64,000 bases of DNA from Nosocomiicoccus ampullae. Its GTDB lineage: Bacteria > Bacillota > Bacilli > Staphylococcales > Salinicoccaceae. The stretch covers positions 558,001 through 622,000 of the forward strand of contig NZ_CP079110.1 in assembly GCF_019357495.1 (NCBI RefSeq), written 5' to 3'. A model generated the notes under the pieces. The model made no database searches. It was given only the letters and a program-made list of their open reading frames with translations, and was not told the origin of the DNA. The translations under genes were made by a program, and so were the position numbers. Positions 8,151 to 18,951 of this stretch are shown in pieces (the first letter of the stretch is position 1; every line of letters begins with the position of its first letter).

Positions 8151-9320
8151 ATGAATATTCATGAGTATCAAGGAAAACAAATTTTCCGCTCTAAAGGTGT
8201 AAACGTACCGAATGGTGACGTTGCGCGTACACCTGAAGAAGCGGTTGAAGTAGCAAAAACATTAGATTCTGATATCTATGTTGTAAAAGCACAAATTCAC
8301 GCAGGAGGACGCGGTAAAGCTGGCGGAGTAAAAATTGCGAAATCTTTAGATGAAGTTAAAGAATATGCTGAAAGCTTACTCGGCACAACTTTAGTGACAG
8401 CTCAAAACGGACCGGACGGAACTGTTGTGAACCGCTTATTAATTGAAGAAGGTTGCGACATTAAAGATGAATACTACATCAGTTTTGTTGTAGACCGTGC
8501 AACAAACCGTGTTGTATTAATGGGTTCTGAAGAAGGTGGAACTGAAATCGAAGAGGTTGCAGCAAAAACACCTGAAAAAATCTTTACAGAAGTGATTGAC
8601 CCAGCAGTTGGATTATTACCTTTCCAAGCAAGAAGACTTGCATTTAACATTAATATTCCAACAGAACTTATCAATAAAGCAGCTAAATTATTACTTGGAC
8701 TCTATGATGTGTTTGTAGAAAAAGATGCATCAATCGTTGAAATTAACCCACTTGTAACTACAGGTGACGGTCAAGTTATGGCGTTAGACGCTAAAATCAA
8801 CTTTGACGACAACGCATTATTCCGTCAAAAAGACGTTATGGAAATGCGTGACTTCGATGAAGAAGATCCAAAAGAAATTGAAGCGTCTAAATATGACTTA
8901 TCTTACATTGCACTCGATGGTAATATCGGTTGTATGGTTAACGGTGCTGGTCTTGCGATGGCAACGATGGACACAATTAACCACTTCGGTGGAAGCCCAG
9001 CAAACTTCTTAGACGTAGGTGGCGGTGCGACTGAAGAGAAAGTTACAAAAGCATTCGAACTCATCTTAAGTGATGAAAATGTTGAAGGTATTTTTGTAAA
9101 CATCTTCGGTGGAATTATGTTATGTGACGTTATTGCGAGCGGTGTAGTACAAGCAGTTAAAAACGTTGGATTAGACATTCCATTAGTCGTACGTTTAGAA
9201 GGTACGAACGTTAAAGAAGGTAAACAGATTCTTAAAGATTCTGGTTTAGCAATCACATCAGCGAGCACAATGGCTGAAGGTGCACAAAAAATTATCGCAC
9301 TCGTTGACGAAAATAAATAA
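8151..9320 (+). CDS. sucC: Succinyl-CoA synthetase, beta subunit
   Basis: A 389-residue ADP-forming succinate-CoA ligase beta subunit (TCA cycle; succinyl-CoA to succinate with substrate-level phosphorylation). The N-terminus [13 protein letters not shown], the ATP-grasp segment with AGGRGKAGG, and the C-terminal ligase domain with NFLDVGGGA and NIFGGI are all standard. ATG 8151 is preceded by TTAGGAGG. The longer frame opening at 8115 would overlap the promoter leader and lacks a ribosome site. sucD follows 18 bp later. Confidence 0.97.
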   Translation: MNIHEYQGKQIFRSKGVNVPNGDVARTPEEAVEVAKTLDSDIYVVKAQIHAGGRGKAGGVKIAKSLDEVKEYAESLLGTTLVTAQNGPDGTVVNRLLIEEGCDIKDEYYISFVVDRATNRVVLMGSEEGGTEIEEVAAKTPEKIFTEVIDPAVGLLPFQARRLAFNINIPTELINKAAKLLLGLYDVFVEKDASIVEINPLVTTGDGQVMALDAKINFDDNALFRQKDVMEMRDFDEEDPKEIEASKYDLSYIALDGNIGCMVNGAGLAMATMDTINHFGGSPANFLDVGGGATEEKVTKAFELILSDENVEGIFVNIFGGIMLCDVIASGVVQAVKNVGLDIPLVVRLEGTNVKEGKQILKDSGLAITSASTMAEGAQKIIALVDENK

Positions 9321-9338
9321 GATAAGGGGAAATTAATT

Positions 9339-10244
9339 GTGGCAGTATTTGTAGATAAAGATACAAAAGTAATTGTACAAGGTATTACTGGATCTACTGC
9401 GTTATTCCATACAAAACAAATGTTAGACTACGGCACAAAAATTGTCGGTGGTGTAACACCAGGTAAAGGTGGACAAGTAGTAGAGGGAGTACCTGTATTT
9501 AATACAGTAGAAGAAGCGAAAAAAGAAACTGGCGCGACAGTATCTGTCGTTTACGTTCCAGCTCCATTCGCTGCAGACTCAATTATGGAGGCAGCAGATG
9601 CTGATTTAGAACTAGTAATCTGTATTACAGAGCATATTCCAGTTCTAGACATGGTAAAAGTTGTTCGTTATTTAGAAGACAAAAATACACGTCTAGTTGG
9701 ACCAAACTGTCCAGGTATCATCACTGCAGATGAAACTAAAATCGGTATTATGCCAGGATATATTCATAAAAAAGGACACGTTGGCGTTGTATCACGTTCT
9801 GGTACATTAACTTATGAAGCAGTGCATCAATTAACTGAAGCTGGTATTGGACAAACATCAGCAGTTGGTATCGGGGGAGACCCAGTAAACGGTACGAACT
9901 TCATCGACGTATTAAAAGAATTTAACGAAGATGATGAAACTCTTGCGGTTGTTATGATCGGTGAAATCGGTGGTACAGCTGAAGAAGAAGCAGCAGAATG
10001 GATTAAAGAAAATATGACAAAACCAGTGGTTGGATTTATCGGTGGTCAAACAGCGCCTCCAGGTAAACGTATGGGACACGCTGGTGCGATTATTTCAGGT
10101 GGTCAAGGTACTGCTGAAGGTAAAATTAAAGCGATGAACGACGCAGGTATCGATACAGCAGATACACCGTCAGTTATCGGTGAGACTTTAATTGAGCGTC
10201 TTAAAAAAGACGGCCTTTATGAACAGTGCTTAACGATTAAATAA
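9339..10244 (+). CDS. sucD: Succinyl-CoA synthetase, alpha subunit
   Basis: A 301-residue alpha subunit that binds CoA and carries the phosphorylated histidine. Visible signatures are [13 protein letters not shown] (15-27), the CoA-binding Rossmann region with GPNCPGI (121-127), and GHAGAI with active-site H247. The start codon is GTG 9339 with AAGGGGA upstream. It forms the alpha-beta enzyme with SucC and ends at a strong terminator. Confidence 0.97.
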   Translation: MAVFVDKDTKVIVQGITGSTALFHTKQMLDYGTKIVGGVTPGKGGQVVEGVPVFNTVEEAKKETGATVSVVYVPAPFAADSIMEAADADLELVICITEHIPVLDMVKVVRYLEDKNTRLVGPNCPGIITADETKIGIMPGYIHKKGHVGVVSRSGTLTYEAVHQLTEAGIGQTSAVGIGGDPVNGTNFIDVLKEFNEDDETLAVVMIGEIGGTAEEEAAEWIKENMTKPVVGFIGGQTAPPGKRMGHAGAIISGGQGTAEGKIKAMNDAGIDTADTPSVIGETLIERLKKDGLYEQCLTIK

Positions 10245-10252
10245 TATCATTC

Positions 10253-10283
10253 AAGCAGAGACTTTACGTCTCTGCTTTTTTAT
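10253..10283 (+). terminator. sucCD terminator
   Basis: AAGCAGAGAC (10253-10262) pairs with GTCTCTGCTT (10268-10277), followed by a T tract. Confidence 0.92.
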
Positions 10284-10284
10284 T

Positions 10285-10316
10285 TTGTACCATTTTTTAT
10301 ACGTTTCAATTATAAT
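10285..10316 (+). promoter_or_regulatory. dprA promoter placed for a leaderless transcript
   Basis: TATAAT (10311-10316) lies 6 bp before the dprA ATG. The best -35 (TTGTAC, 10285-10290) has a long 20-bp spacer. Transcription would begin at or next to the A of the start codon. Confidence 0.5.
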
Positions 10317-10322
10317 ACAGTT

Positions 10323-11120
10323 ATGAAACTTCACATTTTACAATTAAGCTTTGCACATGTAACAAGTAAAGAGTTTAAGTCAATTCGAAATGGTGAAGTA
10401 TTAAAAGCATCTACAATTAAAAAAATAGAAAAAGCAAAAAATATTTCTTTAACTTCTATTAAAGAAACATTAACTAAGCACGGGGTAACTTTCATCACGC
10501 AGCAATCTGAATTTTACCCACAGTTATTAAAAGAAATTTACGATCCACCATACGTTCTATATGTAAAAGGTGATTTAAAGGTTTTACAGACAAACTTTTT
10601 AGGGGTTATAGGAAGTCGAAAAGCTAGTTTTTATACGACTCATGTATTAAAACGATTATTACCAAATTTAAAAGCACTATCCATTGTCTCTGGACTTGCT
10701 TATGGTGCAGACGATATCGCCCATTATATTTCTTTAGAGAATGGTTTAAACACAGTAGGTGTTTTAGCATTTGGCCATGATATTCATTATCCAAAGTCGA
10801 CGTTTAAAACAAGAGAAAGAATGGAAGAAGTTTGTTGTACAATTAGTGAATATCCACCAGGTACACCAATTAAAAAGCATCAATTTGTTGAAAGAAACAG
10901 AATTATCGCAGGGATAAGTCACGGCGTTTTAGTTACTGAGGCTGAAGAAAAAAGTGGCAGTTTAATCACATTAGAAATGGCGATGGATGAAAATAGACAT
11001 GTCTTTTGTGTGCCTGGTAATATTACTTCTCCACTCAGTTTAGGCGTTAACGAACGACTAAAGGAAGGCGCAATTTTAGTGACAAATTCAGACGATATTT
11101 TAATTGAATTAAATGTTTAA
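10323..11120 (+). CDS. dprA: DNA-processing protein DprA (Smf)
   Basis: A 265-residue DprA, which binds incoming single-stranded DNA during transformation and loads RecA. The Rossmann-like core runs from about residue 95 (GVIGSRKAS) through SGLAYGADDIAH, FGHDIHYP, RNRIIAGIS and the EKSGSLITLEMA segment to VPGNI. The last domain seen in some longer homologues is absent, as usual in staphylococci. ATG 10323 has no Shine-Dalgarno and the frame has a stop 24 bp upstream (TAA 10299), with no better start. This suggests leaderless translation. Confidence 0.93.
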   Translation: MKLHILQLSFAHVTSKEFKSIRNGEVLKASTIKKIEKAKNISLTSIKETLTKHGVTFITQQSEFYPQLLKEIYDPPYVLYVKGDLKVLQTNFLGVIGSRKASFYTTHVLKRLLPNLKALSIVSGLAYGADDIAHYISLENGLNTVGVLAFGHDIHYPKSTFKTRERMEEVCCTISEYPPGTPIKKHQFVERNRIIAGISHGVLVTEAEEKSGSLITLEMAMDENRHVFCVPGNITSPLSLGVNERLKEGAILVTNSDDILIELNV

Positions 11121-11132
11121 AGTTTTGAAACA

Positions 11133-11162
11133 TTGACAAATTTTAAAGTAAGTGTGTAATAT
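11133..11162 (+). promoter_or_regulatory. topA promoter
   Basis: A perfect TTGACA (11133-11138) is followed after 18 bp by TAATAT (11157-11162), 39 bp before topA. Confidence 0.65.
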
Positions 11163-11200
11163 TGTTCATTGAATAATAAAACGTTAGGGAGGCAATTAAA

Positions 11201-13267
11201 GTGGCAGATAATTTAGTCATTGTAGAGTCCCCAGCAAAAGCAAAGACGATCGGTAAATATTTAGGTCGTCGCTATAAAGTTGTTGCATCAATGGGACACC
11301 TTAGAGATTTGCCCCGTAGTCAAATAGGTATTGATGTAGAAAATAACTATCAACCAAAATATATTACGATTAGAGGTAAAGGACCTTTACTTCAAGACCT
11401 TAAAAAAGAAGCGAAAAAAGCAAAGAAAATATTTTTAGCATCCGACCCGGACCGTGAAGGTGAAGCAATTGCTTGGCATTTAGCGCATGCCCTTGGTGAC
11501 GATAAGGAATATTACCGCGTCGTATTTAATGAAATTACAAAAGACGCTGTAAAAAACAGTTTTAAAGAACCAAGAGAAATGGATCAGCAACTTGTCGACG
11601 CACAACAAGCACGTCGTATATTAGACCGACTTGTTGGTTATAATATTTCACCAGTATTATGGAAGAAAGTTAAAAAAGGATTATCTGCAGGTCGCGTTCA
11701 ATCTGTAGCATTAAAGCTTATTATTGACCGTGAAAATGAAATTCGTAACTTTAAACCAGAAGAATATTGGTCAATTGAAGGTCATTTTAAATATAAAAGA
11801 TCTAAATTTACAGGTAAATTTCATAAACTAGAAAAAGATAATAAAAAAACAGAATTACCAAACAAAGAATCTGTAGACAAAGTGTTAAGTCAGTTAAACG
11901 GTGACGATTTTAATGTAGATACCGTCGAGAAAAAAGAAAAACTACGTTATCCAGCGTATCCATTCACGACGTCAACACTTCAACAAGAATCCGCGCGTAA
12001 GTTAAATTTCCGTGCACGTAAGACGATGATGCTCGCACAGCAACTTTACGAAGGTATTGACATTAAAGGTGAAGGTACAGTCGGTTTAATTACTTATATG
12101 AGAACTGACTCGACACGCGTATCAAATGAAGCAAAATCTGAGGCGTATAGTTATATTGAAGACAAATTTGGTAAAGAGTTTTTAGGCAAACGTAAAGATA
12201 AAAAATCTGAAGGACAAGATGCACACGAAGCAGTTCGTCCAACTTCAACGTTACGTACACCACAAGATATGAAACCATATTTATCTAGAGATCAATATAG
12301 ACTGTATAAGCTTGTTTGGGACCGTTTTGTTGCAAGTCTTATGGCCCCAGCTGTGTTAGATACTGTTCGCGTAGATTTAAATAACAATGGTGTTATTTTT
12401 AGAAGTAACGGTTCGACAATTAAATTTAAAGGTTTCTTACAAGTGTATGAAGAAGGCACTGATGAGAAACAAGAGAAAAATGAAAACATCATCCCAGAAA
12501 TTGCAAAAGATGACACTGTAAAATCTGAGAAAATCGAACCAAATCAGCATTTTACTCAACCACCACCACGTTACACTGAAGCAAGACTTGTTAAAACGTT
12601 AGAAGAGTCTGGTATCGGTCGTCCATCAACTTACGCACCAACGATTGAGACGATTCAAAAGCGTAACTATGTGAAACTCGATCAGAGAAGATTCGTTCCA
12701 ACTGAACTTGGTGAAATCGTATCTGAACAAGTATCAGATTACTTCCCAGATATTATCGATGTCGATTTTACAAAAGATATGGAAAAGCAACTTGATGAAA
12801 TTGCTGAAGGTAATAAAGACTGGGTAAAAGTAATCGATGAATTTTACACTGGCTTTAGACCACAAGTTGAAAAAGCTGAAGAAGAGATGGAAGAGATTGA
12901 AATTAAAGATGAACCCGCAGGTATCGACTGTGAAAAATGTGGTTCACCAATGGTTTATAAAATGGGTCGATATGGTAAATTTATGGCGTGTTCGAACTTC
13001 CCGAACTGTCGTAACACAAAACCAATCGTTAAAAAACTCGGTGTGACTTGTCCGAAATGTGAAAAAGGAGAAGTCATCGAACGTAAATCTAAAAAGGGCC
13101 GTATCTTCTATGGTTGTGACCAATACCCAGACTGTGACTTTGTATCTTGGGACAAACCAATCGGTAGAAATTGCCCGAAATGTGATCATTACTTAGTTGA
13201 GAAACGAAAAGGTAAAACAGTTAAAGTGAAATGTTCGAACTGTGATTATGAAGAAGATGCAAACTAA
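11201..13267 (+). CDS. topA: DNA topoisomerase I
   Basis: A 688-residue type IA topoisomerase that relaxes negative supercoils. The TOPRIM domain occupies about residues 4-115, with [12 protein letters not shown]. The active-site tyrosine is Y299 in [12 protein letters not shown]. Three C4 zinc-ribbon units lie at about 577-686 (CEKC...CSNFPNC, CPKC...CDQYPDC, CPKC...CSNC). The start is GTG 11201 after GGGAGG. In S. aureus and B. subtilis topA is followed by trmFO, but here a terminator and then xerC follow. Confidence 0.97.
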   Translation: MADNLVIVESPAKAKTIGKYLGRRYKVVASMGHLRDLPRSQIGIDVENNYQPKYITIRGKGPLLQDLKKEAKKAKKIFLASDPDREGEAIAWHLAHALGDDKEYYRVVFNEITKDAVKNSFKEPREMDQQLVDAQQARRILDRLVGYNISPVLWKKVKKGLSAGRVQSVALKLIIDRENEIRNFKPEEYWSIEGHFKYKRSKFTGKFHKLEKDNKKTELPNKESVDKVLSQLNGDDFNVDTVEKKEKLRYPAYPFTTSTLQQESARKLNFRARKTMMLAQQLYEGIDIKGEGTVGLITYMRTDSTRVSNEAKSEAYSYIEDKFGKEFLGKRKDKKSEGQDAHEAVRPTSTLRTPQDMKPYLSRDQYRLYKLVWDRFVASLMAPAVLDTVRVDLNNNGVIFRSNGSTIKFKGFLQVYEEGTDEKQEKNENIIPEIAKDDTVKSEKIEPNQHFTQPPPRYTEARLVKTLEESGIGRPSTYAPTIETIQKRNYVKLDQRRFVPTELGEIVSEQVSDYFPDIIDVDFTKDMEKQLDEIAEGNKDWVKVIDEFYTGFRPQVEKAEEEMEEIEIKDEPAGIDCEKCGSPMVYKMGRYGKFMACSNFPNCRNTKPIVKKLGVTCPKCEKGEVIERKSKKGRIFYGCDQYPDCDFVSWDKPIGRNCPKCDHYLVEKRKGKTVKVKCSNCDYEEDAN

Positions 13268-13302
13268 AAAAATCTAGGCTAATTGTTATAGCCTAGATTT
13301 TT
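13267..13302 (+). terminator. topA terminator
   Basis: AAAATCTAGGCTA (ending 13281) pairs with TAGCCTAGATTTT (from 13289), followed by T residues. Confidence 0.9.
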
Positions 13303-13404
13303 CATGTTTATATAGCGATCACTTAATCTTCAGAATAATATCAATTGAGTGCAATTATCTGTCAAATGTATTAAAATATTCAATGAGAATTTTTTAAGTT
13401 AGGA

Positions 13405-14295
13405 GTGCGTGAGATTAACTATATACTAGAATTTTTAGATGTATTAAATTATCAAAAGCAATATTCTCCTAAGACTATTGAAAGTTATAAGCTCGACTTA
13501 ATAGAGTTTGAGTCATTTTTAAATCGTGAACATTTGACGTTTACGACATTTAAAGCAAGTGATGCGAGAAATTATCTCGTATTTATTTATGATAAGGGTT
13601 ATAAAAAGACGACGATTGGACGTAAAATTTCAGCTGTTCGTAGTTTTTATCATTATTTAAATGAACGCTACGTCGTTGAAGAAAATCCGATGGCAAATGT
13701 GCCATTTCCTAAAAAAGAATCTAAACTTCCAGATTTCTTATATGAAAATCAGATTGACGACTTATTTCAGTCCTTAGATGAAAATAAGAAGATGTATAGT
13801 AGAGACCGAGCGCTGTTAGAGTTATTATACGGAACAGGCATACGTAGTACAGAATTATTAAATATAAAATTAGAAGATATTGATTTTGATAATCGACTAT
13901 TGAAAGTACTCGGTAAAGGTAATAAAGAACGACTCGTCCCATTTAACGAGTCAACAAAACATGCACTTATTATGTATATTGATCAGTTCCATTTAGATAT
14001 GGACCGTGCAGAAGCATTTTGGCTAAATTACAATTTATCAAAATTAACTGATCGAGGATTAAGATATATCGTCAACAAAATTATGCAAGAAAGTGCCGTG
14101 AAAGCATCTCTTCATCCGCATACGTTAAGACATACTTTTGCGACACATATGTTAAATAACGGTGCTGACATTCGAGCAGTTCAAGAACTGCTTGGTCACG
14201 AATCGTTATCAACAACACAGAAATATACCCATCTATCAAAAGAACAATTGAGACATGCGTATTTAGCATCTCATCCACAAAATAATAAGAGGTGA
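13405..14295 (+). CDS. xerC: Tyrosine recombinase XerC
   Basis: A ~296-residue tyrosine recombinase that resolves chromosome dimers at dif with XerD. An N-terminal SAM-like domain (1-90) is followed by the catalytic domain with R in [10 protein letters not shown] in [32 protein letters not shown] and the nucleophilic tyrosine in KYTH. The start is uncertain: GTG 13405 overlaps the AGGAG at 13401-13405, whereas an ATT at 13414 lies 8 nt after it and would give MNYILEF, close to the S. aureus N-terminus. It overlaps the ribosome site of hslV and begins the xerC-hslVU-codY operon. Confidence 0.93.
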   Translation: MREINYILEFLDVLNYQKQYSPKTIESYKLDLIEFESFLNREHLTFTTFKASDARNYLVFIYDKGYKKTTIGRKISAVRSFYHYLNERYVVEENPMANVPFPKKESKLPDFLYENQIDDLFQSLDENKKMYSRDRALLELLYGTGIRSTELLNIKLEDIDFDNRLLKVLGKGNKERLVPFNESTKHALIMYIDQFHLDMDRAEAFWLNYNLSKLTDRGLRYIVNKIMQESAVKASLHPHTLRHTFATHMLNNGADIRAVQELLGHESLSTTQKYTHLSKEQLRHAYLASHPQNNKR

Positions 14296-14300
14296 ATGAA

Positions 14301-14846
14301 TTGGCAATTAAAGGTACAACGATATTTGCTGTTAAACATAACGGGAAAATGGCGATGGCTGGTGACGGTCAAGTGACGTTAGGAAATCAAGTCGTCATGA
14401 AACATACAGCGAGAAAAGTAAGAAGATTATATGAAGGAAAAGTAGTCGCAGGGTTTGCAGGTAGTGTTGCCGATGCGTTTACATTATATGAAAAATTTGA
14501 AGCAAGACTATATGAATATAACGGTCAACTTGAACGTGCGGCGGTTGAACTTGCCAAAGAGTGGCGTACTGATAAGATGTTACGTCAACTAGAAGCAATG
14601 CTAATTGTGATGAACAAAGATACGATGTTAATCGTTTCAGGAACTGGTGAAGTCATTGAACCAGACGACGGCATTTTAGCAATAGGATCTGGTGGTAATT
14701 TTGCACTCGCAGCAGGACGCGCGATGAAGTTACATGGTGACAATTTAGATGCTGAGACAATCGCTAAAGATGCTTTACAAATCGCAGCAGATATTTGTGT
14801 ATTTACAAATGATAATATTATCGTTGAAACTTTAGAAAGTGAGTAG
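14301..14846 (+). CDS. hslV: HslV (ClpQ) protease subunit
   Basis: A 181-residue proteasome-like peptidase that assembles with HslU. The mature N-terminal nucleophile is T6 in GTTIFAV, followed by GDGQVTLG, the conserved FAGSVADAF and the [12 protein letters not shown] stretch. TTG 14301 is chosen: AGAGGTGA lies 5-6 nt upstream and the length equals that of the usual 181-residue protein. An in-frame GTG at 14292 lies within that ribosome site. Confidence 0.95.
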   Translation: MAIKGTTIFAVKHNGKMAMAGDGQVTLGNQVVMKHTARKVRRLYEGKVVAGFAGSVADAFTLYEKFEARLYEYNGQLERAAVELAKEWRTDKMLRQLEAMLIVMNKDTMLIVSGTGEVIEPDDGILAIGSGGNFALAAGRAMKLHGDNLDAETIAKDALQIAADICVFTNDNIIVETLESE

Positions 14847-14857
14847 GAGGCTATATT

Positions 14858-16222
14858 TTGAAAGTAAGTTTATCTCCAAGAGAAATTGTTACTAAATTAA
14901 ATGAAAATATCGTCGGTCAAGAAGAGGCAAAACGTAAAGTCGCGATTGCAATGCGTAATAGATATCGACGCATGAAATTAAATGACGATTTAAAAAATGA
15001 AGTCATTCCAAAAAATATTTTAATGATCGGGCCAACAGGTGTTGGTAAAACAGAAGTTGCAAGACGTATGGCAAAAATTACCGGTGCGCCGTTTACAAAA
15101 GTTGAAGCAACAAAATATACAGAAGTCGGTTACGTTGGTCGTGATGTGGAATCTATGGTGCGTGACCTTGTTGAAACGAGTGTTAAAATCGTTAAAGAAG
15201 AACTGTTTAAAGGGGTTCGAGAAGAAGCTGAAAGTCTAGCAAATGATCGCCTCGTTAAATTACTCGCACCAGGACGTTTTAAAGAAACAACATTTAATAA
15301 TCCATTTGAAATGTTTCAAAATATGGGACAACAACAAGAACCTGTTGAAGAAGTTGATGATACGGTCAGACAAAAACGTAGAGATATTCGTGAAGATTTA
15401 CTAAATGGTCGTTTAGAAGAAAAAATGGTTGAAATCGAAGTCGAAGAACGACAAATGTCAATGATGATGCCTGGTATGGATAATCAAATGGGTGATATGT
15501 TATCTAATATGATGCCTAAGAAAAAACGTAAAAAGCGTTTGCCAGTAAAGCAAGCACGTGAGCACTTAATTCGTGAGGAATCCGAACAGTTAATTGATAC
15601 AGATCTCGCGAATGATATCGCAATTGAACGCGCAGAAACGTTAGGGATTATTTTTATCGACGAAATGGATAAGATTGCGATGAGTTCAAATAACCAAGGC
15701 GGAGTTTCACGTGAAGGGGTTCAAAGAGATATTTTACCGATTGTTGAAGGTAGTGTCGTTGAAACAAAATATGGACCTGTAAATACTGAGCATATTTTAT
15801 TTATTGGTGCTGGAGCGTTCCATGTAGCTAAACCAAGCGATTTAATTCCTGAGTTGCAAGGACGTTTTCCAATTCGCGTTGAACTAAACAAATTACAAGT
15901 TGAAGATTTTAAACGTATTTTAACTGAACCTAAAAACTCATTATTAAAACAATATGAAGCACTTCTTGAAACTGAAGGAGTGACAGTGAGTTATACTGAT
16001 GAAGCAATTGAAACTCTCGCAAATATTGCTTACGACGTGAACGCTTCAACAGATGATATCGGTGCAAGACGTCTTCATACGATTATGGAAACATTACTTG
16101 AAGAATTATTATTTGAAGCGGATAATATGCACGGTGCACATGTCGAAATTACAGAAAAGTACGTGAATGATAAATTAGATAAAATTAAGAGTAGTAAAAA
16201 CTTAAGTCAATTTATATTATAG
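14858..16222 (+). CDS. hslU: HslU (ClpY) ATPase subunit
   Basis: A 454-residue AAA+ unfoldase that feeds substrates to HslV. Walker A GPTGVGKT is at 58-65 and Walker B IFIDEMD near 265-271. The intermediate I-domain between about 110 and 240 is charged and methionine-rich. The C-terminus ends with LSQFIL, the tail that docks into HslV. TTG 14858 follows TAGGAGG at a good spacing, 11 bp after hslV. Confidence 0.96.
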   Translation: MKVSLSPREIVTKLNENIVGQEEAKRKVAIAMRNRYRRMKLNDDLKNEVIPKNILMIGPTGVGKTEVARRMAKITGAPFTKVEATKYTEVGYVGRDVESMVRDLVETSVKIVKEELFKGVREEAESLANDRLVKLLAPGRFKETTFNNPFEMFQNMGQQQEPVEEVDDTVRQKRRDIREDLLNGRLEEKMVEIEVEERQMSMMMPGMDNQMGDMLSNMMPKKKRKKRLPVKQAREHLIREESEQLIDTDLANDIAIERAETLGIIFIDEMDKIAMSSNNQGGVSREGVQRDILPIVEGSVVETKYGPVNTEHILFIGAGAFHVAKPSDLIPELQGRFPIRVELNKLQVEDFKRILTEPKNSLLKQYEALLETEGVTVSYTDEAIETLANIAYDVNASTDDIGARRLHTIMETLLEELLFEADNMHGAHVEITEKYVNDKLDKIKSSKNLSQFIL

Positions 16223-16241
16223 AAATGGAGTCGATCGATAT

Positions 16242-17012
16242 ATGCCGACATTATTAGAAAGAGCAAGAGAAATTAATAAGTTAATTCAAGAGAATGTAAA
16301 GTATGAAACACTCGCTGAGAAATTAAGCCGTATTTTAGACTGCAATACGTATATTGTAGCGAGTGATGGTGAATTGCTTGGATATGGAACATACCATGAA
16401 AATTTTGACGAAAATAGTCGTATGCATGAATTTTTAGAAACGAGACAATTCCCTGAATATTATATGGAACGTATTATGAAACTACGCGAAACAGAAGAAA
16501 ATGTAGATTTTAACAATAAACTGACAATCTTCCCTGAAGAAGTTGATAAATACAGCAACTCTGAAACCTGTATCATCCCGATTTTTGGGGCAGGAGACCG
16601 ACTTGGAACATTAGTCGTTGGTAAAAAAGAGCACAAATTTAACGAAGAAGATCTCGTTTTATGTGAGTATTCAAGTACTGTTGTCGGAATGGAAATGATG
16701 AACGAGCTTCAGCAAAAAGTTGAAAAGGCTGCGCGCGACAAAGCGAGCATTGCGATGGCTATTCGTTCATTATCATACTCTGAACGTGAAGCGATTGAAC
16801 ATATCTTTGAAGAATTAGGTGCAAAAGAAGGTTTACTCGTTGCATCTAAAGTTGCGGATAGAGTTGGAATCACGCGTTCAGTGATCGTAAACGCACTAAG
16901 AAAATTAGAAAGTGCAGGGGTCATTGAATCACGTTCTCTCGGTATGAAAGGGACGTTTATCCGAGTGAAAAAAGAAGGTTTCTTAAAAGAATTAGAAAAA
17001 GAAGCCTTTTAG
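16242..17012 (+). CDS. codY: Global regulator CodY
   Basis: A 256-residue GTP- and branched-chain-amino-acid-sensing repressor controlling starvation genes and, in staphylococci, virulence. The GAF domain covers about 1-155, and the winged HTH near 205-245 contains the highly conserved [20 protein letters not shown] core. ATG 16242 ends the xerC-hslVU-codY operon, the same order as in Bacillus and Staphylococcus. No terminator is visible before the rpsB promoter. Confidence 0.97.
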   Translation: MPTLLERAREINKLIQENVKYETLAEKLSRILDCNTYIVASDGELLGYGTYHENFDENSRMHEFLETRQFPEYYMERIMKLRETEENVDFNNKLTIFPEEVDKYSNSETCIIPIFGAGDRLGTLVVGKKEHKFNEEDLVLCEYSSTVVGMEMMNELQQKVEKAARDKASIAMAIRSLSYSEREAIEHIFEELGAKEGLLVASKVADRVGITRSVIVNALRKLESAGVIESRSLGMKGTFIRVKKEGFLKELEKEAF

Positions 17013-17044
17013 TTGAATAAATAATATAGTTATGATACTATAAT
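17013..17044 (+). promoter_or_regulatory. rpsB promoter
   Basis: A perfect TATAAT (17039-17044) with a distant TTGAAT (17013-17018, 20-bp spacer) lies 107 bp before rpsB. The -35 is uncertain. Confidence 0.55.
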
Positions 17045-17047
17045 AAA

Positions 17048-17143
17048 CGGCGAAAGGCCGATTACACACGTTAGAGCATGGAGTTAACTGGTGCCAAATG
17101 GTCGTTAACTAGCGCTTTAGCGGAGGTAAAACCAAGAGGAGGA
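17048..17143 (+). promoter_or_regulatory. Structured rpsB leader, candidate S2-binding regulatory RNA
   Basis: The leader is unusually GC-rich for this genome and foldable. CGGC (17048-17051) pairs with GCCG (17057-17060); AGTTAAC (17082-17088) pairs with GTTAACT (17104-17110); CGC (17113-17115) pairs with GCG (17120-17122) just before GGAGG. A second AGGAGG (17137-17142) serves the ATG. S2 autoregulation of rpsB-tsf leaders is known in bacteria; that this is such an element is inference. Confidence 0.5.
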
Positions 17144-17151
17144 AAATATTC

Positions 17152-17916
17152 ATGGCAGTAATTACTATGAAACAATTACTAGAAGCTGGTGTACACTTTG
17201 GACACCAAACACGCCGTTGGAACCCGAAAATGAAAAAATACATTTTCACAGAACGTAACGGCATTTACATCATCGACTTACAACAAACAGTGAAAATGGT
17301 AGACGATGCTTACGATTTCATTAAAGACGTAGCTCGTGACGGTGGTCAAGTATTATTCGTTGGTACGAAAAAACAAGCACAAGATGCAATTAAAGAAGAA
17401 GCAGAACGTGCAGGTCAATTATATGTAAACCAAAGATGGTTAGGTGGTATCTTAACAAACTACGATACTATCAAAGGCCGTATCGACAGAATTTCTGAAA
17501 TTGAAAAAATGGAAGAAGACGGACTTTTCGAAGTACTTCCTAAAAAAGAAGTTGCGGAAATCAACAAAGAATATGATCGTTTAATGAAATTCTTAGGTGG
17601 TATTCGCGACATGAAAGAAATGCCTAAAGCATTATTCGTTGTAGACCCACGTAAAGAGTCTATCGCGATTAACGAAGCTAAAATCTTAGGTATTCCAGTT
17701 GTAGCAATGGTAGACACTAACTGCGACCCAGACGAAGTAGATTACGTTATCCCATCAAACGATGACGCAATTCGTGCGGTACGCTTAATGACTTCTAAAA
17801 TGGCTGACGCTGTATTAGAAGGTCAACAAGGTGTGTCTAACGAAGACGTTGCAGCTGACCAAGATATTGATCTTTCTGAAGAAGAATCAGCTGAAGAGGC
17901 AGAAACTGAAGAGTAA
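17152..17916 (+). CDS. rpsB: 30S ribosomal protein S2
   Basis: A 254-residue S2 with the usual [22 protein letters not shown] start, the coiled-coil insert and VDPRKE and [12 protein letters not shown] signatures. The last ~30 residues are acidic and variable, as in other staphylococcal S2 proteins. ATG 17152 follows AGAGGAGG. It is followed by a hairpin and then tsf. Confidence 0.98.
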   Translation: MAVITMKQLLEAGVHFGHQTRRWNPKMKKYIFTERNGIYIIDLQQTVKMVDDAYDFIKDVARDGGQVLFVGTKKQAQDAIKEEAERAGQLYVNQRWLGGILTNYDTIKGRIDRISEIEKMEEDGLFEVLPKKEVAEINKEYDRLMKFLGGIRDMKEMPKALFVVDPRKESIAINEAKILGIPVVAMVDTNCDPDEVDYVIPSNDDAIRAVRLMTSKMADAVLEGQQGVSNEDVAADQDIDLSEEESAEEAETEE

Positions 17917-17926
17917 TAAACAATAT

Positions 17927-17959
17927 GGTGATAAGTACTAGTTATTTATCACCTTTTTT
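17927..17959 (+). terminator. Terminator/attenuator between rpsB and tsf
   Basis: GGTGATAA (17927-17934) pairs with TTATCACC (17946-17953), followed by TTTTTTT. As tsf is normally cotranscribed with rpsB, it probably acts as a partial terminator that lowers tsf expression. Confidence 0.8.
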
Positions 17960-18000
17960 AAAACATAAATTGATTTTTACTGAAACATGGAGGAATAAAC

Positions 18001-18882
18001 ATGGCTAAAATTACAGCTCAATTAGTAAAAGAATTACGTGAAAAAACAGGCGCAGGTATGATGGATTGTAAAAAAGCGTTACAAGAAACTGACGGTAACA
18101 TCGATGAAGCAATCAACTTCCTACGTGAAAAAGGAATTGCATCTGCTGGTAAAAAAGCAGACCGTATTGCTACTGAAGGTTTAATTGAAGTTGCAGTAAA
18201 CTGTAACGATGCTGCAATCGTTGAAATCAACGCTGAAACAGACTTCGTTGCACGTAACGAACAATTCCAAAACTTAGTTAAGAAAATTGCTGAGCATATT
18301 GTAAACACAAAACCAGCTGATCTTGACGAATTAAACAAATCTGAATTAGACGGACAATCTGTTGAAGAAGTTATGAAATCAGCAATTGCGACAATTGGTG
18401 AGAACATGAACATCCGTCGCTTTGAAATCTTAACTAAACCAGAAAACGGTGCATTTGGTGAGTACATCCACATGGGTGGTACAATCGGTGTAATTTCAGT
18501 AATCGAAGGTTCAACTGACGAAGAAGTTGCTAAAGACGTTGCAATGCACGCTGCAGCTTTAAACCCTAAATACGCTTCACAAGACGAAATTCCACAAGAA
18601 GAACTTGACAATGAGCGTGAAGTTCTTAAAAACCAAGCACTTCAAGAAGGTAAACCAGAAAAAATCGTTGATAAAATGGTTGAAGGTAGAATGCGTAAAT
18701 TCTTAGAAGAAATCGTTATTGGTTCACAACCATTTGTTAAAGACGGCGACAAAACTGTCGATAAATTCTTACAAGAAAATAACGCAGAATTAGTTACTTT
18801 TGTACGCTACGGACTTGGTGAAGGTCTAGAAAAACGTAGTGAAGACTTTGCTGAAGAAGTTAAAGGCCAAATGGGTCAATAA
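18001..18882 (+). CDS. tsf: Elongation factor Ts
   Basis: A 293-residue nucleotide-exchange factor for EF-Tu. The N-terminal UBA-like domain ([19 protein letters not shown]) and the exchange core with TDFVARN are standard. ATG 18001 follows TGGAGG. A UUCG-loop terminator follows directly. Confidence 0.98.
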   Translation: MAKITAQLVKELREKTGAGMMDCKKALQETDGNIDEAINFLREKGIASAGKKADRIATEGLIEVAVNCNDAAIVEINAETDFVARNEQFQNLVKKIAEHIVNTKPADLDELNKSELDGQSVEEVMKSAIATIGENMNIRRFEILTKPENGAFGEYIHMGGTIGVISVIEGSTDEEVAKDVAMHAAALNPKYASQDEIPQEELDNEREVLKNQALQEGKPEKIVDKMVEGRMRKFLEEIVIGSQPFVKDGDKTVDKFLQENNAELVTFVRYGLGEGLEKRSEDFAEEVKGQMGQ

Positions 18883-18910
18883 GAAAAAAGACACTTCGGT
18901 GTCTTTTTTC
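18883..18910 (+). terminator. tsf terminator with UUCG tetraloop
   Basis: GAAAAAAGACAC (18883-18894) and GTGTCTTTTTTC (18899-18910) form a perfect 12-bp stem closed by a C(TTCG)G tetraloop; the T-rich arm doubles as the U tract. Confidence 0.9.
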
Positions 18911-18951
18911 TATATAATTTGATATAGAACAGTTTAAAAGGAATGAAAATT

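Noticed and set aside
18018-18611. Reverse-strand frame of 197 codons inside tsf
   Set aside because: Antisense to a highly conserved tsf; Ser/Ala-rich composition is that of a codon shadow.
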